The notes beneath the pieces are model-generated. The model saw only the letters and a program-made list of their open reading frames with translations, did no database searches and had not been told where the DNA came from. A stretch of 44,672 nt of DNA, taken from the NCBI GenBank assembly GCA_028870845.1, contig JAGWOR010000020.1, positions 1-44,672 of the forward strand. Reading direction: 5' to 3'. The DNA is from Gammaproteobacteria bacterium. GTDB lineage: Bacteria > Pseudomonadota > Gammaproteobacteria > Natronospirales > REEB76. The translations under genes were made by a program, and so were the position numbers. Below, one piece after another: positions 14,671-25,247 of this stretch (the first letter of the stretch is position 1; each line of letters begins with the position of its first letter).

Positions 14671-15377
14671 TGCAGCAGGCTCTCGAAACAACGCACCCCT
14701 TGCTGCTCTCACAGCCGCATGCCTGCAGCTATTTGCCGGATAAAACTGCCCGCATGCTTTTCGTGAATAAGGACTCAGTCCCGTCAAAGCACATTTACAG
14801 CCGCCTGGCGGCCCAGGGCTTCCGGCGCAGTGGGCAGTTGCTCTACAGGCCAGCCTGCGAACACTGTCATGCCTGCATACCGGTACGCATACCGGTCAGT
14901 GATTTCAGCCCGAATCGAACCCAGCGCAAGACATGGCAACGCAATCAGGATGTGGATGTGCGCATACATACGCCGGAGCTTACAGATGAACATTACCGCC
15001 TTTACCAAAGCTACCTGAATTGGCGGCACCCGAACGAAACTCGCTTCCAGACCCCGGCATCGGACTATGCGGCGTTGCTTGCCGGGCAAGCCACATGCTG
15101 CATCGAATTCAGAATTCAGTCACGGCTGGTTTGCGTGGCGGTAACCGATATCCTAATTGATGCGCTTTCATCCATATACACCTACTACGAGCCGGAATTA
15201 CACAATCGCAGCCTCGGCACATTCTCGATACTCTGGCAAATCGACGCAGCCCGCCGTCGGAACCATCACTGGCTGTATATTGGATACTGGATTGCTGCCA
15301 GCAAGAAAATGGCCTACAAAGACCGTTTCCGCCCATTTGAAAAATTGACTGAACATGGCTGGGGGCGGGTTGAATAA
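14670..15377 (+). CDS. bpt: Aspartate/glutamate leucyltransferase (Bpt/ATE family)
   Basis: Transfers Leu from Leu-tRNA to proteins beginning with Asp or Glu, creating a ClpS-recognised N-degron. The 235-aa product starts MQQALETTHP at an ATG whose A is the last base of the aat stop (TGATG). The ATE N-terminal domain shows CSYLPDKTARMLF and the cysteine cluster RPACEHCHACIPVRI. The C-terminal ATE domain shows YTYYEPELHNRSLGTFSILWQI and YIGYWIAASKKMAYK. Bacterial members of this length with a leucyl activity are called Bpt. The family also includes arginyl enzymes, so the exact amino acid is inferred from the bacterial subgroup. Confidence 0.93.
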   Translation: MQQALETTHPLLLSQPHACSYLPDKTARMLFVNKDSVPSKHIYSRLAAQGFRRSGQLLYRPACEHCHACIPVRIPVSDFSPNRTQRKTWQRNQDVDVRIHTPELTDEHYRLYQSYLNWRHPNETRFQTPASDYAALLAGQATCCIEFRIQSRLVCVAVTDILIDALSSIYTYYEPELHNRSLGTFSILWQIDAARRRNHHWLYIGYWIAASKKMAYKDRFRPFEKLTEHGWGRVE

Positions 15378-15477
15378 ATCACCAAGTTGAACCGCACCTG
15401 CATTTACGGCAGAATCTGCGCGCCCAATCAAGCCTTTTACCGGCTGATGGATGCCTATATCACTGGATCGTTGCAGC

Positions 15478-15696
15478 ATGGCAAAAGAAGAAAACATCGA
15501 AATGGAAGGCAAGGTTATAGAAACCCTGCCCAACACCACTTTCCGGGTGGAACTGGACAATGGCCATGTGGTTCTGGCCCACATTTCCGGCCGCATGCGC
15601 AAGCACTACATCCGCATCCTTACCGGTGACCGCGTCACCGTCGAACTCACTCCCTACGATCTCACCAAAGGCCGCATCACTTACCGCGGCAAATAA
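15478..15696 (+). CDS. infA: Translation initiation factor IF-1
   Basis: A 72-aa OB-fold factor that blocks the ribosomal A site during initiation. It has the canonical length and sequence ([19 protein letters not shown], then [14 protein letters not shown] and ending KGRITYRGK). The frame opens 9 codons earlier, but the MAKEEN start is universal. It lies about 100 nt after bpt on the same strand and converges with the hypothetical gene downstream. Confidence 0.98.
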   Translation: MAKEENIEMEGKVIETLPNTTFRVELDNGHVVLAHISGRMRKHYIRILTGDRVTVELTPYDLTKGRITYRGK

Positions 15697-15782
15697 CCAC
15701 GGCAAGCTCCACTGATTTCAATCGACCAGGTACCGCCCCGAGTGCCAACTCTGTCCAACTGCACCTATTGATTCGAAACAGC

Positions 15783-16100
15783 TTATTGCAAGGTAATTGG
15801 CTGTGCGGGACCCTGCGGCGGCTGCCCTTTCTTGATAATGCCCTGCTTTTCGAGCGCCTCCACCATGTTGCGCAGGTTCTGATACAGGGCAAGCACGCCG
15901 GTCAGCGGCATTACCAGCCTGCATGCCGGATATTGACTGCCCTTGGGGGGTTCCGGAGGCTTGGGCGTATCCAGGCGGTTCACTACGAATATGAAGCGGA
16001 AAGTTGTGCCGTCAAACACCAGATTTTGGAGCGCGTCGGCATAGGTTTCCGCGAGACCTGGATTGTCGACAAATGCATAGCTATTGCTGGGCTCTGGCAT
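15783..16100 (-). CDS. Conserved-looking hypothetical protein, 105 aa
   Basis: I do not recognise a named function. With the ATG at 16100 (GAGG 8 nt upstream) the product is 105 aa, starting MPEPSNSYAFVDNPG. A start 21 codons earlier is open but less well supported. The protein has a predicted beta-rich middle (GTTFRFIFVVNRLD), a Pro-rich linker (TPKPPEPPKG), a helix (GVLALYQNLRNMVEALEKQG) and a Pro/Gln tail. The pattern of strands followed by a helix around LVMPLTGVLALYQNL recalls small DUF3467-type proteins, but that is only an impression. Codon use and composition look like the neighbours. It lies just downstream of clpA on the same strand and may be its operon partner. Confidence 0.62.
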   Translation of the reverse strand: MPEPSNSYAFVDNPGLAETYADALQNLVFDGTTFRFIFVVNRLDTPKPPEPPKGSQYPACRLVMPLTGVLALYQNLRNMVEALEKQGIIKKGQPPQGPAQPITLQ

Positions 16101-16210
16101 GACTGGCACCTCGATTACGAGAACTGTGAGGGAGTAAATCAAGTGATCCGAATCAGGGGGCACATTGCAGCCGGCAGGCTCGAGCGCAGCAAGTTCCGTA
16201 TCAATGGCAC

Positions 16211-18502
16211 TCAGGACTGGGCAGGCGTGGCGGTGGCCGGAGTTTCAGGTACTGGCTCGATCTGGAATTCGAATTCCCCATCTTTCACGCCCACGCTCAC
16301 ATGCCCGCCTTGGGCGAGCCTGCCGAACAGCAGTTCCTCGGCCAGCGGCTTTTTGATGGCTTCCTGGATTACACGCGCCATGGGCCGGGCACCCATTTTG
16401 GCGTCATATCCACGGCTGGCAATAAGTTTGCGGGCCGCCTCATCTACGTCCAGGCTAACGCCTTTCTGTTCCAACTGGCCTTCCAGCTCAATCACAAACT
16501 TGTCCACCACCTGTGCGATGGTTCGTTGATCCAGACTGTTGAAATGGATGATGGCATCCAAGCGGTTACGGAATTCCGGGCTGAACAAGCGGCGGATGGC
16601 TTCCATGCCATCGGGAATGTTATCAGACTGGGTGAAGCCGATTGCCGGCCGGCTCATCTCCTGGGCTCCTGCGTTTGTGGTCATGACGATGATGACGTGG
16701 CGGAAGTCCGCCTTACGGCCGTTGTTGTCGGTGAGAGTACCGTGGTCCATTACCTGCAACAGCAGATTGAACACTTCACTATGGGCTTTCTCGACCTCGT
16801 CCAGAAGCAGCACACTGTGGGGATGCTTGAGTATGGCATCAGTCAGCAAGCCACCCTGGTCGAAACCGACATAGCCGGGCGGCGCTCCGATGAGCCGCGA
16901 TACAGTGTGGCGTTCCATATACTCGGACATGTCAAAACGCAGAAATTCGATGCCTAAGATCATTGCCAGCTGTTTGGTGACCTCCGTTTTACCCACGCCG
17001 GTGGGACCAGCAAACAGGAAGGAACCTATGGGCCGGTTCTCGGTGCCGAGACCGGAACGCGACATCTTGATTGCGGCCGACAGGGATTCGATAGCCTTGT
17101 CCTGACCGTAGATTACCAGCTTCAGATCCCGATCCAGGTTCCGTAACCCCTCCTTATCCGAAGTGGAAACACTTTTTGGCGGGATGCGCGCCATCTTGGC
17201 GATGATCTCCTCGATATCATGCACGGAAATGGTTTTGCGGCGCTTGCCCGGACTGCGCAGGCGCATATTGGCGCCCGCTTCGTCGATTACATCGATAGCC
17301 TTGTCAGGAAGATGTCGGTCGTTCAGGTAGCGGGAAGCGAGTTCAGCCGCTTTCTCCAGGACCCTGGCCGGATACTTCACGTCATGATGAGCCTCGAACT
17401 TATGGCGCAGGCCTTTGAGGATTCGCGCGGTCTCCTCCACCGAGGGTTCCGGCACGTCGATCTTCTGGAAGCGACGAGCCAGCGCACGGTCCTTCTCAAA
17501 CACGCCCCGGTATTCCTGATAGGTGGTTGAACCAATGCATTTCAATTCGCCGCTTTGCAACAGCGGTTTTATGAGATTAGACGCATCCATAACACCACCG
17601 GATGCTGCTCCAGCGCCGATGACTGTGTGTATTTCATCAATGAACAGGATATTGCCGGTATCCTTCTTCAGTTCGTTGACAATGCCCTTTAAGCGCTTCT
17701 CGAAATCTCCGCGATATTTGGTGCCAGCGATCAGCGCTCCCATGTCCAGCGCATAGATGGTCGAATCTCTCAATACCTCAGGTACCCTGTCTTCCACGAT
17801 CAGCATGGCCAGACCTTCAGCCAAGGCGGTTTTACCCACTCCTGCTTCGCCTACAAACAGGGGATTGTTTTTGCGGCGCCGGCAGAGAATCTGGATGGTA
17901 CGTTCGATCTCATGTTCGCGGCCTATCAGCGGATCAATGCGGCCCTCACGCGCCAGTATGTTCAAATTGGCGGTGTACAGTTCAAGTGCGGATTTACCAC
18001 TTTTAGCCGGAGCTTCAGTATCTTCTTCACCCTGATCAGCTGTGCCTTCCCTGCCCTCATCTTCATGAACTTTGGTAATCCCGTGAGAGATGTAATTTAC
18101 GATATCCAGCCGCGCGATACCCTGACGGTTCAGAAGATAAACTGCATGCGATTCCTTTTCGCCAAAAATCGCCACTAGAACATTAAGCGCGGTCACTTCC
18201 TTGTGACCGGATGACTGCACATGAAAAACAGCACGTTGAAGTACCCGCTGAAATCCAAGTGTGGGCTGTACATCCGGATCTGGCTGGTCCAGGTGCGGAG
18301 TATTGGCATCTATATAATTCAGCAAATCATGCCGCATGGGCTCGATATCCACTGCGCAGGCTCGTAACACCTCGATTACGCCCGGCGAATCCAGCAATGC
18401 CAGCAACAGGTGTTCGACCGTCATGAACTCATGACGTTTCGCGCGCGCTTCCTTGAACGCAGTGTTCAGGCAAAATTCCAGTTCCTTGCTGAGCATACTC
18501 AT
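16211..18502 (-). CDS. clpA: ATP-dependent Clp protease ATP-binding subunit ClpA
   Basis: A Hsp100 unfoldase that feeds substrates, including N-degron proteins delivered by ClpS, into ClpP. The 763-aa protein has the N-terminal double-repeat domain (residues 1-145, [14 protein letters not shown] and so on). AAA module 1 has Walker [14 protein letters not shown] near residue 215, and AAA module 2 has [13 protein letters not shown] near residue 495. The ClpP-docking loop is present as an IGF tripeptide in [11 protein letters not shown]. The ATG overlaps the clpS stop by 4 nt (ATGA). No ClpP gene lies in the window. Confidence 0.98.
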   Translation of the reverse strand: MSMLSKELEFCLNTAFKEARAKRHEFMTVEHLLLALLDSPGVIEVLRACAVDIEPMRHDLLNYIDANTPHLDQPDPDVQPTLGFQRVLQRAVFHVQSSGHKEVTALNVLVAIFGEKESHAVYLLNRQGIARLDIVNYISHGITKVHEDEGREGTADQGEEDTEAPAKSGKSALELYTANLNILAREGRIDPLIGREHEIERTIQILCRRRKNNPLFVGEAGVGKTALAEGLAMLIVEDRVPEVLRDSTIYALDMGALIAGTKYRGDFEKRLKGIVNELKKDTGNILFIDEIHTVIGAGAASGGVMDASNLIKPLLQSGELKCIGSTTYQEYRGVFEKDRALARRFQKIDVPEPSVEETARILKGLRHKFEAHHDVKYPARVLEKAAELASRYLNDRHLPDKAIDVIDEAGANMRLRSPGKRRKTISVHDIEEIIAKMARIPPKSVSTSDKEGLRNLDRDLKLVIYGQDKAIESLSAAIKMSRSGLGTENRPIGSFLFAGPTGVGKTEVTKQLAMILGIEFLRFDMSEYMERHTVSRLIGAPPGYVGFDQGGLLTDAILKHPHSVLLLDEVEKAHSEVFNLLLQVMDHGTLTDNNGRKADFRHVIIVMTTNAGAQEMSRPAIGFTQSDNIPDGMEAIRRLFSPEFRNRLDAIIHFNSLDQRTIAQVVDKFVIELEGQLEQKGVSLDVDEAARKLIASRGYDAKMGARPMARVIQEAIKKPLAEELLFGRLAQGGHVSVGVKDGEFEFQIEPVPETPATATPAQS

Positions 18503-18822
18503 GCTTCCTCCAGCGTGCAGAGCAGCGGATGCTGGTGTTTGCGTGAAAAATCGTTTACCTGGGCTGCTTTGGTTTCGGCAATTTCATAGGTGAATACACC
18601 ACAAACGCCTTTGCCACGTGTATGCACGTGCAGCATGATCTGCGTGGCCTGGCTGCGGTTCATGCGGAAAAATGTCTGCAAAATTTCAACCACGAATTCC
18701 ATGGGTGTGTAATCGTCGTTTAACAGCACCACCTTGTACAGCGGCGGCCGTTTAACGCGCGGCTTGGCGTCTTCAACCACCAGCCCACGCTGATATTCCT
18801 GGCTGTTGCGTTCATCGCTCAT
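18499..18822 (-). CDS. clpS: ClpS adaptor (N-recognin)
   Basis: A 107-aa adaptor that binds N-terminal Leu, Phe, Tyr or Trp and docks on the ClpA N-domain. The substrate-pocket motif [12 protein letters not shown] is visible, with the acidic ND pair. The second pocket element [13 protein letters not shown] contains the conserved His. The flexible N-terminal extension (about 25 residues) needed to slow ClpA is present. It overlaps clpA by 4 nt, and together with bpt and aat makes this an N-degron locus. Confidence 0.97.
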   Translation of the reverse strand: MSDERNSQEYQRGLVVEDAKPRVKRPPLYKVVLLNDDYTPMEFVVEILQTFFRMNRSQATQIMLHVHTRGKGVCGVFTYEIAETKAAQVNDFSRKHQHPLLCTLEEA

Positions 18823-19125
18823 GCTGCAATTTTAGCCGAATTGCAGCCGGCAGGTGCCGGGCAATTCCCCATGGAAAGTTGCCGCACCCCGCGCCGAACC
18901 GGGCATTCAAGGGCTTTCAGCAGTGCGCTGCGGGCCTTTAAAGGTAAAAAATAGCGCGAATCCTGGCATGCTTCCACTGAACCAGGCACAATCCGGGCGG
19001 TCAAATCTTCACCGCCTACCCACAAGCCCTTGAGGCCCTGCCGGGCATATCAGTATCATGGAATCAGGAAACCGGCTCCAATCAATCCCATTCCCAGTAC
19101 TGGTCCCGGTAACGTCGAAAACAGC
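18823..19125. promoter_or_regulatory. Divergent intergenic region between clpS and gspC
   Basis: About 300 nt with no supported gene. It must hold the clpS-clpA promoter (minus) and the gsp promoter (plus). I could not find a hexamer pair that is clearly better than chance. The open frame of gspC extends back to a TTG at 19030, so part of this stretch could be coding if that start is used. Confidence 0.4.
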
Positions 19126-20037
19126 ATGCAAATCGGCAAGATCAACACGGCGGATACGCAGGCATTCCTGCGGGGATTTGCCCCGCTCGCGGAAAAACAC
19201 CTGCCTTTGTGGGCCAGCATACTGCTGGGAATCCTGATTGCCTGGAGCTTGTCGCAGCTTACTTGGGAAATCATGCCCCAGCCAAAGGAATTCACGCCTG
19301 CATATAAAACACACGCGGCTGCGATTCGGAGTTTTGATGCCAACAAGCTCGCAAACATGCATTTGTTTGGCCTCATGAATGTCAGCGCCACAACCGAAGC
19401 ACCAGCCACCACTTTGAATCTGAAGCTCAAGGGGGTCGTAGCAGCATCGAATGACAGCAAAATTTCCCTCGCCATCATTTCATCCAACAATAATGAAGAT
19501 ATGTACGGCGTGGGCGCGCAGCTTCCCGGAGGCGCCCAGGTTCAGTCCATTTATCCGGACCACGTCCTGATAAGTTTTAATGGACGGATCCAGTCTCTGC
19601 AAATGCCTAAACCCAGCGGTAGCGGTGGCGGTTTTGAAGGTGTCATGGGGGCTAATTTTGCATCACCCGCATCCTCAGCAGGCGTCATTTATGGCAGCAA
19701 CCTACCGCCCATGCAGAATTTGAGCCAGTTAAGAAGCGACCTGATCAAACATCCCGAACATCTGCTGGATGTGATGCGGGCCATGCCGGTTATGAAGAAT
19801 GGTAAACTGAGCGGATATCGGGTCTATCCAGTGGGCAATTCGAATACATTCGTCAAGCTCGGTTTCAAGCCCGGCGACATTGTGACTGCGGTAAATGGAA
19901 TGCAGCTGGACAATCCGGCGGACAGTATGAATATCCTCAATAACCTCAAGACTTCCGAGCAGATATCCGTAACCTTTATACGCAATGGGCAACAGCAGAC
20001 CAAAATTCTGCAAATGCAGAATTCTAGTATCCCATAA
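19126..20037 (+). CDS. gspC: Type II secretion system protein C (GspC)
   Basis: The clamp that links the inner-membrane platform to the secretin. The product (303 aa from the ATG, MQIGKINTADTQ) has a short cytoplasmic start, one membrane helix (LWASILLGILIAWSL) and a periplasmic homology region (LKLKGVVAASNDSKISLAII, then GAQVQSIYPDHVLI). A Gly-rich linker follows, then a C-terminal PDZ domain (SGYRVYPVGNSNTFVKLGF, GDIVTAVNGMQL). The ribosome site before this ATG is weak. A TTG at 19030 would add 32 residues without family similarity. It heads gspC-D-E-F. Confidence 0.9.
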   Translation: MQIGKINTADTQAFLRGFAPLAEKHLPLWASILLGILIAWSLSQLTWEIMPQPKEFTPAYKTHAAAIRSFDANKLANMHLFGLMNVSATTEAPATTLNLKLKGVVAASNDSKISLAIISSNNNEDMYGVGAQLPGGAQVQSIYPDHVLISFNGRIQSLQMPKPSGSGGGFEGVMGANFASPASSAGVIYGSNLPPMQNLSQLRSDLIKHPEHLLDVMRAMPVMKNGKLSGYRVYPVGNSNTFVKLGFKPGDIVTAVNGMQLDNPADSMNILNNLKTSEQISVTFIRNGQQQTKILQMQNSSIP

Positions 20038-20049
20038 AGGGTTCATGTC

Positions 20050-22338
20050 GTGGCAAATGTAACTATAACTATGAAGGGATTAATGCACCCCGTGCGCGCC
20101 TGTCTGCTGGTCATCTGCTGCACGCTGCTGTTCGCCAGCCTGGCCGCACGGGCGGATAGCGGCATTACCCTGAACTTCAAGGACGCCGATATCCGCGAAG
20201 TCGCGGCTACCATAGGCCAGATCACCCACAAGAACTTTATCATTGATCCGCGCGTGCAAGGCCGGGTCACGGTTATCTCCAGCAAACCAATCAATGCAGA
20301 TGCGGTCTACGCCGCATTCCTATCGGTTCTGGAAGTGCACGGACTGGCTGCGGTACCGGCAGGATCCATGACCAAGATTGTGCCGGCACTGGAAGCCAGG
20401 CAGATGCCCGGTTCCGCTTATAACCCGCGCACCCCTGGTGATGCCATCGTGACTCAGGTCGTGCAAATCAACAACGTGTCTTCCGCACAGCTGGTGCCTG
20501 TTTTGCGGCCACTCATGTCACCCGAGGCACAGTTAGCCGCCTACCCGCCCTCCAATATGCTGATCATTTCCGACCGCGCCGGAAACCTGACACGCATCCT
20601 GGACATCATCAATCGCATTGATCAGCCAACCTCAAGCGAAGTAGAAGTAATTCCGCTGCAAAACGCCGCTGCCGGCGATATAGCCCAGGTCATCACCACG
20701 CTAATGCAGAATGCCCAGCAGGGTGGAGAAGCAGGGCCGCCACTAAAGGTAGTGGCGGATCCGCGCACCAACAGCATCATACTCAGCGGTGACACCAGTG
20801 CCCGTCTGCGTGTGCGTGCCTTGATTGCGCGTCTCGATGTGCCCACGATAACCGGCAACACCCAGGTAATGTACCTGCGTTATGCCAAGGCCAAGGATAT
20901 AGCCGATGAGCTTAAAAATTTTCTCAGCGACCTGCAAAAGCAGTCCGGCGGCGGAACTGGGCCCGGCGCAAGCACCGGCCAGCCACCGGTTTCGCTCATA
21001 CCGGATGAACGCACCAATTCCCTGGTGATCACCGCACCACCGAAAATCATGCGCTCAGTCCAGGATGTCGTCAGCAAGCTGGATATCCGGCGCGCCCAGG
21101 TGCTGGTGCAGGCAATAGAGGCTGAGTTGACCTCCGACAAATCCGCACAATTGGGCATCACCTGGGCGGCCGAATCCGCCAACACCGGGGCCGGTGTCAC
21201 CGATTTCAGCAATACCGGCCCCAGTATCGGCGGCCTTGCTCAGCAGATCCTGTCGGCCACCAATGCCGCCACCAGCGGGGGACTGACCACTACCGCCTCC
21301 GGCCTTACCCTGCCCCAGGGGCTGACGCTGGGCGTCGGCAAGATCGTCAGCGGCGGTTTCAGTTTTGCAGCGTTGCTGAATGCACTGGCGGGGAATTCCG
21401 ACACCAACATCCTGTCCACGCCAAGCATCGTCACCCTGGATAACCAGGAGGCAGATATCAAGGTCGCACAACAGGTGCCGTTCGTGACCGGTCAGTACAC
21501 CAATACCAGTGCCGGCACAAATACCACCGGCGGCGCGGTCATCAACCCATTTCAGACCGTGCAACGCCAGGATGTGGGACTGGAACTGAAGATCACTCCG
21601 CAGATCAACGAAGGTAATGCCATTCTGCTGAAGATTGACCAGGTGATATCCAACCTCACCGGCAGCAGCATCGGCGGCCAGCCGGTTACCAACACACGCG
21701 AGATAAAAACCAGCGTACTGTCGCAGGACGGTGAAATCATCGTGCTCGGCGGATTGCTGTCAAATCAGCTGATAGAAAGTGAACAACATGTGCCAGTGCT
21801 CGGCAGCATTCCCCTGTTGGGCAATCTTTTTAAATACCGCAGCACCACCGATCAAAAGAGCAACCTCATGCTTTTCATCCAGCCTACCATCCTGCGGACT
21901 TCGAAAGCCGCTGATCGCTACACCAATGAAGGCTACAAATACCTTCGCGATCTGCAGCTGCAAAACCAGAGTCCGGTGCAGCTCATACCGGATGAAAAGC
22001 GCCCGGTATTAAAACCGTTCAGCAGCCTGGAGCATAGCCCGCCATCACCTGAAACTAATCCGGCGGGCGCTGCCAGCGGCACGGCAGCACAACCTGCCTC
22101 GAATCATTCGCCAATCCCGCCCACGCCGCCGGCGAAAGGCACGCATGCCCCCGCAGCCACTTCCCATACCAAGGTACCGGCGGCAAGCACGCAAATGAGG
22201 CCGGTACAGGCCAATGCCAATCAACAATCGCCGGCAACTTCAGGCAAGGCCCGCGCCAACACGCATCAGGTAGCGGCACCCGAAGCTGTTACCGGTAATA
22301 AGCCGGCCGCAGTCCCACCGCCCGGCAGCGGTGACTAA
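20050..22338 (+). CDS. gspD: Type II secretion system secretin GspD with long Pro/Ala/Thr tail
   Basis: The outer-membrane secretin channel, 762 aa. The GTG start (20050) has AAGGG 8 nt upstream, and an ATG seven codons later is an alternative. A Sec signal peptide ends near LAARA-DSG. The N0 domain ([20 protein letters not shown]) and N1-N3 repeats follow. The secretin core shows [26 protein letters not shown] and [14 protein letters not shown] with MLFIQPTIL. After about residue 657 comes a roughly 105-residue tail rich in Pro, Ala, Thr and Ser that replaces a recognisable S-domain. The tail has no Cys and few hydrophobic residues. Confidence 0.95.
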   Translation: MANVTITMKGLMHPVRACLLVICCTLLFASLAARADSGITLNFKDADIREVAATIGQITHKNFIIDPRVQGRVTVISSKPINADAVYAAFLSVLEVHGLAAVPAGSMTKIVPALEARQMPGSAYNPRTPGDAIVTQVVQINNVSSAQLVPVLRPLMSPEAQLAAYPPSNMLIISDRAGNLTRILDIINRIDQPTSSEVEVIPLQNAAAGDIAQVITTLMQNAQQGGEAGPPLKVVADPRTNSIILSGDTSARLRVRALIARLDVPTITGNTQVMYLRYAKAKDIADELKNFLSDLQKQSGGGTGPGASTGQPPVSLIPDERTNSLVITAPPKIMRSVQDVVSKLDIRRAQVLVQAIEAELTSDKSAQLGITWAAESANTGAGVTDFSNTGPSIGGLAQQILSATNAATSGGLTTTASGLTLPQGLTLGVGKIVSGGFSFAALLNALAGNSDTNILSTPSIVTLDNQEADIKVAQQVPFVTGQYTNTSAGTNTTGGAVINPFQTVQRQDVGLELKITPQINEGNAILLKIDQVISNLTGSSIGGQPVTNTREIKTSVLSQDGEIIVLGGLLSNQLIESEQHVPVLGSIPLLGNLFKYRSTTDQKSNLMLFIQPTILRTSKAADRYTNEGYKYLRDLQLQNQSPVQLIPDEKRPVLKPFSSLEHSPPSPETNPAGAASGTAAQPASNHSPIPPTPPAKGTHAPAATSHTKVPAASTQMRPVQANANQQSPATSGKARANTHQVAAPEAVTGNKPAAVPPPGSGD

Positions 22339-23875
22339 AATTTCCATGGCTATTGGTACAGAAGAGCAGATTCCACAGGTCGCGCCCCCGGCTGAGATCC
22401 AGATCGAGGTGCGCGGCATCCCCTTCCCGTTCGCCAAACGCCATGGCGTGTTGGTGGAAAGCATCGATAATGGTGTCGCCCATCTCGTGCACCGACCCGA
22501 TGTGGCAGCGGAATCCCTGCTGGAAACCCGCCGCGTGCTTGGTGTGCCCCTGTCTTTGCGCAGCGTCAGCAGCGGTGAATTCGACAGCCTGCTGCAGGAA
22601 GCCTACGAAGAACAGTCCAACAACGCCATGCAGATGATGGAAGGCCTGGATGAAGATGTCGATCTGTTCAGCGTTGCCCAGGCATTGCCGGAACCAGAGG
22701 ACCTGCTGGAGAGCGAGGACGATGCGCCAATAATCCGGCTTATAAATGCGCTGCTCACAGAGGCTGTAAAAGAAAATGCATCCGACATCCATGTGGAGCC
22801 CTTCGAAAACCGGCTGGTGGTAAGGCTCAGGGTGGATGGCGTGTTGCGTGTGGTGCTGGAATCCCGGCGCGCGGTCGCACCGCTGGTGGTATCGCGTATC
22901 AAAGTCATGGCTAAACTGGATATCGCCGAAAAACGCCTGCCGCAGGATGGTCGCATTTCCCTGCGCATCGCCGGCCGCGCAGTGGATGTACGCGTCAGCA
23001 CAATACCTTCCGGGCACGGCGAACGCGTGGTGCTGCGTTTGCTGGACAAGCAGGCTGGCCGCCTGGAACTGGAACATCTGGGGATGCAATCCGATACCCG
23101 CCAACTGATCGACGACCTAATCCACATCCCGCACGGCATCATACTGGTGACTGGGCCAACGGGTTCCGGTAAAACCACGACGCTATACGCAGCGCTTGCG
23201 CGCCTCAACGACCGCAGCCGCAATATTATGACCGTGGAAGATCCAATCGAATATTACATCGACGGTATCGGCCAGACGCAGGTCAACACCCGCGTGGAAA
23301 TGACCTTCGCTCGCGGATTACGCGCCATCCTGCGGCAAGACCCGGACGTGGTGATGGTGGGCGAAATCCGCGATCTTGAAACCGCCGAGATAGCGGTACA
23401 GGCATCCCTGACCGGACATTTGGTGCTATCGACCCTGCATACCAATACGGCGGTCGGTGCGATCGCGCGGCTGCGGGACATGGGTGTCGAACCGTTTCTG
23501 CTGTCATCCAGCCTGCTGGGCATGCTTGCGCAACGGCTGGTGCGGATCCTGTGCCCGGAATGCAAACAGCCCTATACTGCCAGCGAACGTGAATGCAAAG
23601 CGCTGGATCTGTCGCAAACAAAACCACCGACTCTGTATAAACCCGCAGGATGCGAACAATGCAATCGCACCGGTTACCGCGGCCGTACCGGCATCTATGA
23701 AATGGTCATTGTGGACGAACACATGCGCGGCATGATCCACGATGGCGCCAGCGAGCAGCAGCTTGAACATTATGCCCGCACCCATACGCCGAGCATCCGC
23801 CAGGACGGTAAACGCCGGGTATTGGCCGGAGAGACCAGCATCGAAGAGGTACTGCGTGTAACGCGGGCGGATTAA
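22331..23875 (+). CDS. gspE: Type II secretion ATPase GspE
   Basis: The hexameric cytoplasmic ATPase that drives pseudopilus assembly. It is 514 aa from a GTG lying inside the gspD end (8-nt overlap). An ATG five codons later (22346) is also plausible. The N1E/N2E domain contains [21 protein letters not shown]. Walker A is [10 protein letters not shown], the Asp box and Walker B are [14 protein letters not shown], and a His box is [10 protein letters not shown] zinc-binding tetracysteine is visible as CPEC and CEQC before RTGIYEMV. All catalytic elements look intact. Confidence 0.96.
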   Translation: MTKISMAIGTEEQIPQVAPPAEIQIEVRGIPFPFAKRHGVLVESIDNGVAHLVHRPDVAAESLLETRRVLGVPLSLRSVSSGEFDSLLQEAYEEQSNNAMQMMEGLDEDVDLFSVAQALPEPEDLLESEDDAPIIRLINALLTEAVKENASDIHVEPFENRLVVRLRVDGVLRVVLESRRAVAPLVVSRIKVMAKLDIAEKRLPQDGRISLRIAGRAVDVRVSTIPSGHGERVVLRLLDKQAGRLELEHLGMQSDTRQLIDDLIHIPHGIILVTGPTGSGKTTTLYAALARLNDRSRNIMTVEDPIEYYIDGIGQTQVNTRVEMTFARGLRAILRQDPDVVMVGEIRDLETAEIAVQASLTGHLVLSTLHTNTAVGAIARLRDMGVEPFLLSSSLLGMLAQRLVRILCPECKQPYTASERECKALDLSQTKPPTLYKPAGCEQCNRTGYRGRTGIYEMVIVDEHMRGMIHDGASEQQLEHYARTHTPSIRQDGKRRVLAGETSIEEVLRVTRAD

Positions 23876-24017
23876 GGCCTGCTGCCCATCAGGATGTTGT
23901 ATGCCGGGAACCGCTCATCAAAATAGTGCTGTGCTTTCGCCATTGATCTATATAAATCAAAAAATACAGCTGCTGGACCGTGTTCGGTCGACGATTAGCA
24001 TGTACAGACGCTGAACC

Positions 24018-25232
24018 ATGGGCGCCTTTGAATATACAGCGCTGGATGGACGCGGCCACGAACGCAAAGGCGTTGTGGAAGGCGACACGCCGCGGCAAGT
24101 GCGGCAGCAGCTGCGTGAACAGGGCCTGACACCGCTCGCCATCAATGCCGCTGCCGAGCAGGAGAGCAAAAGCTCGGGGGGGTTCCGCCTGCGCCGGGGC
24201 ATCAGCGCCTCGGACCTGGCATTGATCACACGTCAACTGGCCACGCTGATACGCTCGGCCATGCCCGTCGAAGAAGCCTTGCTGGTCGCGTCACAGCAAT
24301 GTGAAAAAGCCCGGCTCAAGAGCATGCTGCTGGCGGTCCGCTCGCGCGTCATGGAAGGCCATACCCTGGCATACGGCCTGTCCCAGTTCTCGAACGTTTT
24401 TCCGGAAATTTTCCGCGCCACCGTGGCGGCGGGCGAGCATTCCGGCCACCTGGACGGAGTGCTTGAACGGCTCGCCGATTACGCCGAGAACCGTCAGTTA
24501 CTGCGTCAGAAAATGACGCTTGCCATGATTTATCCGACGATACTTACGATCATGGCAGTCGTGGTTGTGGCCGGCCTGATGGCTTATGTGGTTCCACGCG
24601 TGACCCAGGTGTATGCGCATACCGGCCAGAGCCTGCCGTTCCTGACGATTGCATTGATCGCCATCAGCCATTTTCTGCACAGTTACGGCATCTATCTGAT
24701 CATCGCGCTGGGAGTCGTGGCTTTCATGATACGCAGGTCGCTTAAAAGCACCGACGTACGCCGGCGCTGGGATCACTACAAGTTGCGCATGCCATTGATA
24801 GGCCGGCTGGTGCGCGGCATCAACACTTCCCAGTTCACCCGCACACTCAGCATCCTTGCCGGCAGTGGTGTCCCGGTACTGGATGCCCTGCGCATCTCCG
24901 GCGAAGTGGTGGTAAACGTGCCCATGCGTGAAGCCGTGGATGAAGCCGCATTGCGCGTCCGAGAAGGCGCCTCCATCAGCCAATCGCTGTCCCGCAGCGG
25001 ATTATTCCCGCCCATGGCAGTGCATCTGATTGCCAGTGGCGAATCCAGCGGCAAGTTAGACAGCATGCTGGAACGCGCTGCCATCAGCCAGGAGAGGGAA
25101 CTGGAAACGCTCACCGGGACTCTGCTGGGCATCATGGAACCGGCCCTGATACTGGTGATGGGCGTTATTGTGCTGCTCATCGTACTTGGCATTTTGCTGC
25201 CAATCTTCAATCTCGATCAGATGGTGCATTAA
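24018..25232 (+). CDS. gspF: Type II secretion inner-membrane platform protein GspF
   Basis: The polytopic platform protein of the secretion machine, 404 aa. Two T2SSF domains are seen: the first from SASDLALITRQLATLIRSAMPVEEAL, the second from NTSQFTRTLSILAGSGVPVLDAL, each followed by GE(H/S)SGxLD. Membrane helices are at about residues 170-190, 215-235 and 375-395. Unusually for a gsp operon it is separated from gspE by 142 nt that include a short GACCG-TGTT-CGGTC inverted repeat. No gspG-M genes follow. Confidence 0.96.
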   Translation: MGAFEYTALDGRGHERKGVVEGDTPRQVRQQLREQGLTPLAINAAAEQESKSSGGFRLRRGISASDLALITRQLATLIRSAMPVEEALLVASQQCEKARLKSMLLAVRSRVMEGHTLAYGLSQFSNVFPEIFRATVAAGEHSGHLDGVLERLADYAENRQLLRQKMTLAMIYPTILTIMAVVVVAGLMAYVVPRVTQVYAHTGQSLPFLTIALIAISHFLHSYGIYLIIALGVVAFMIRRSLKSTDVRRRWDHYKLRMPLIGRLVRGINTSQFTRTLSILAGSGVPVLDALRISGEVVVNVPMREAVDEAALRVREGASISQSLSRSGLFPPMAVHLIASGESSGKLDSMLERAAISQERELETLTGTLLGIMEPALILVMGVIVLLIVLGILLPIFNLDQMVH

Positions 25233-25247
25233 CTCAAGGAGATTTTC

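Noticed and set aside
22289..23104. 271-aa open frame on minus opposite gspD/gspE
   Set aside because: Mirrors conserved coding sequence, no ribosome site, no recognisable domain.
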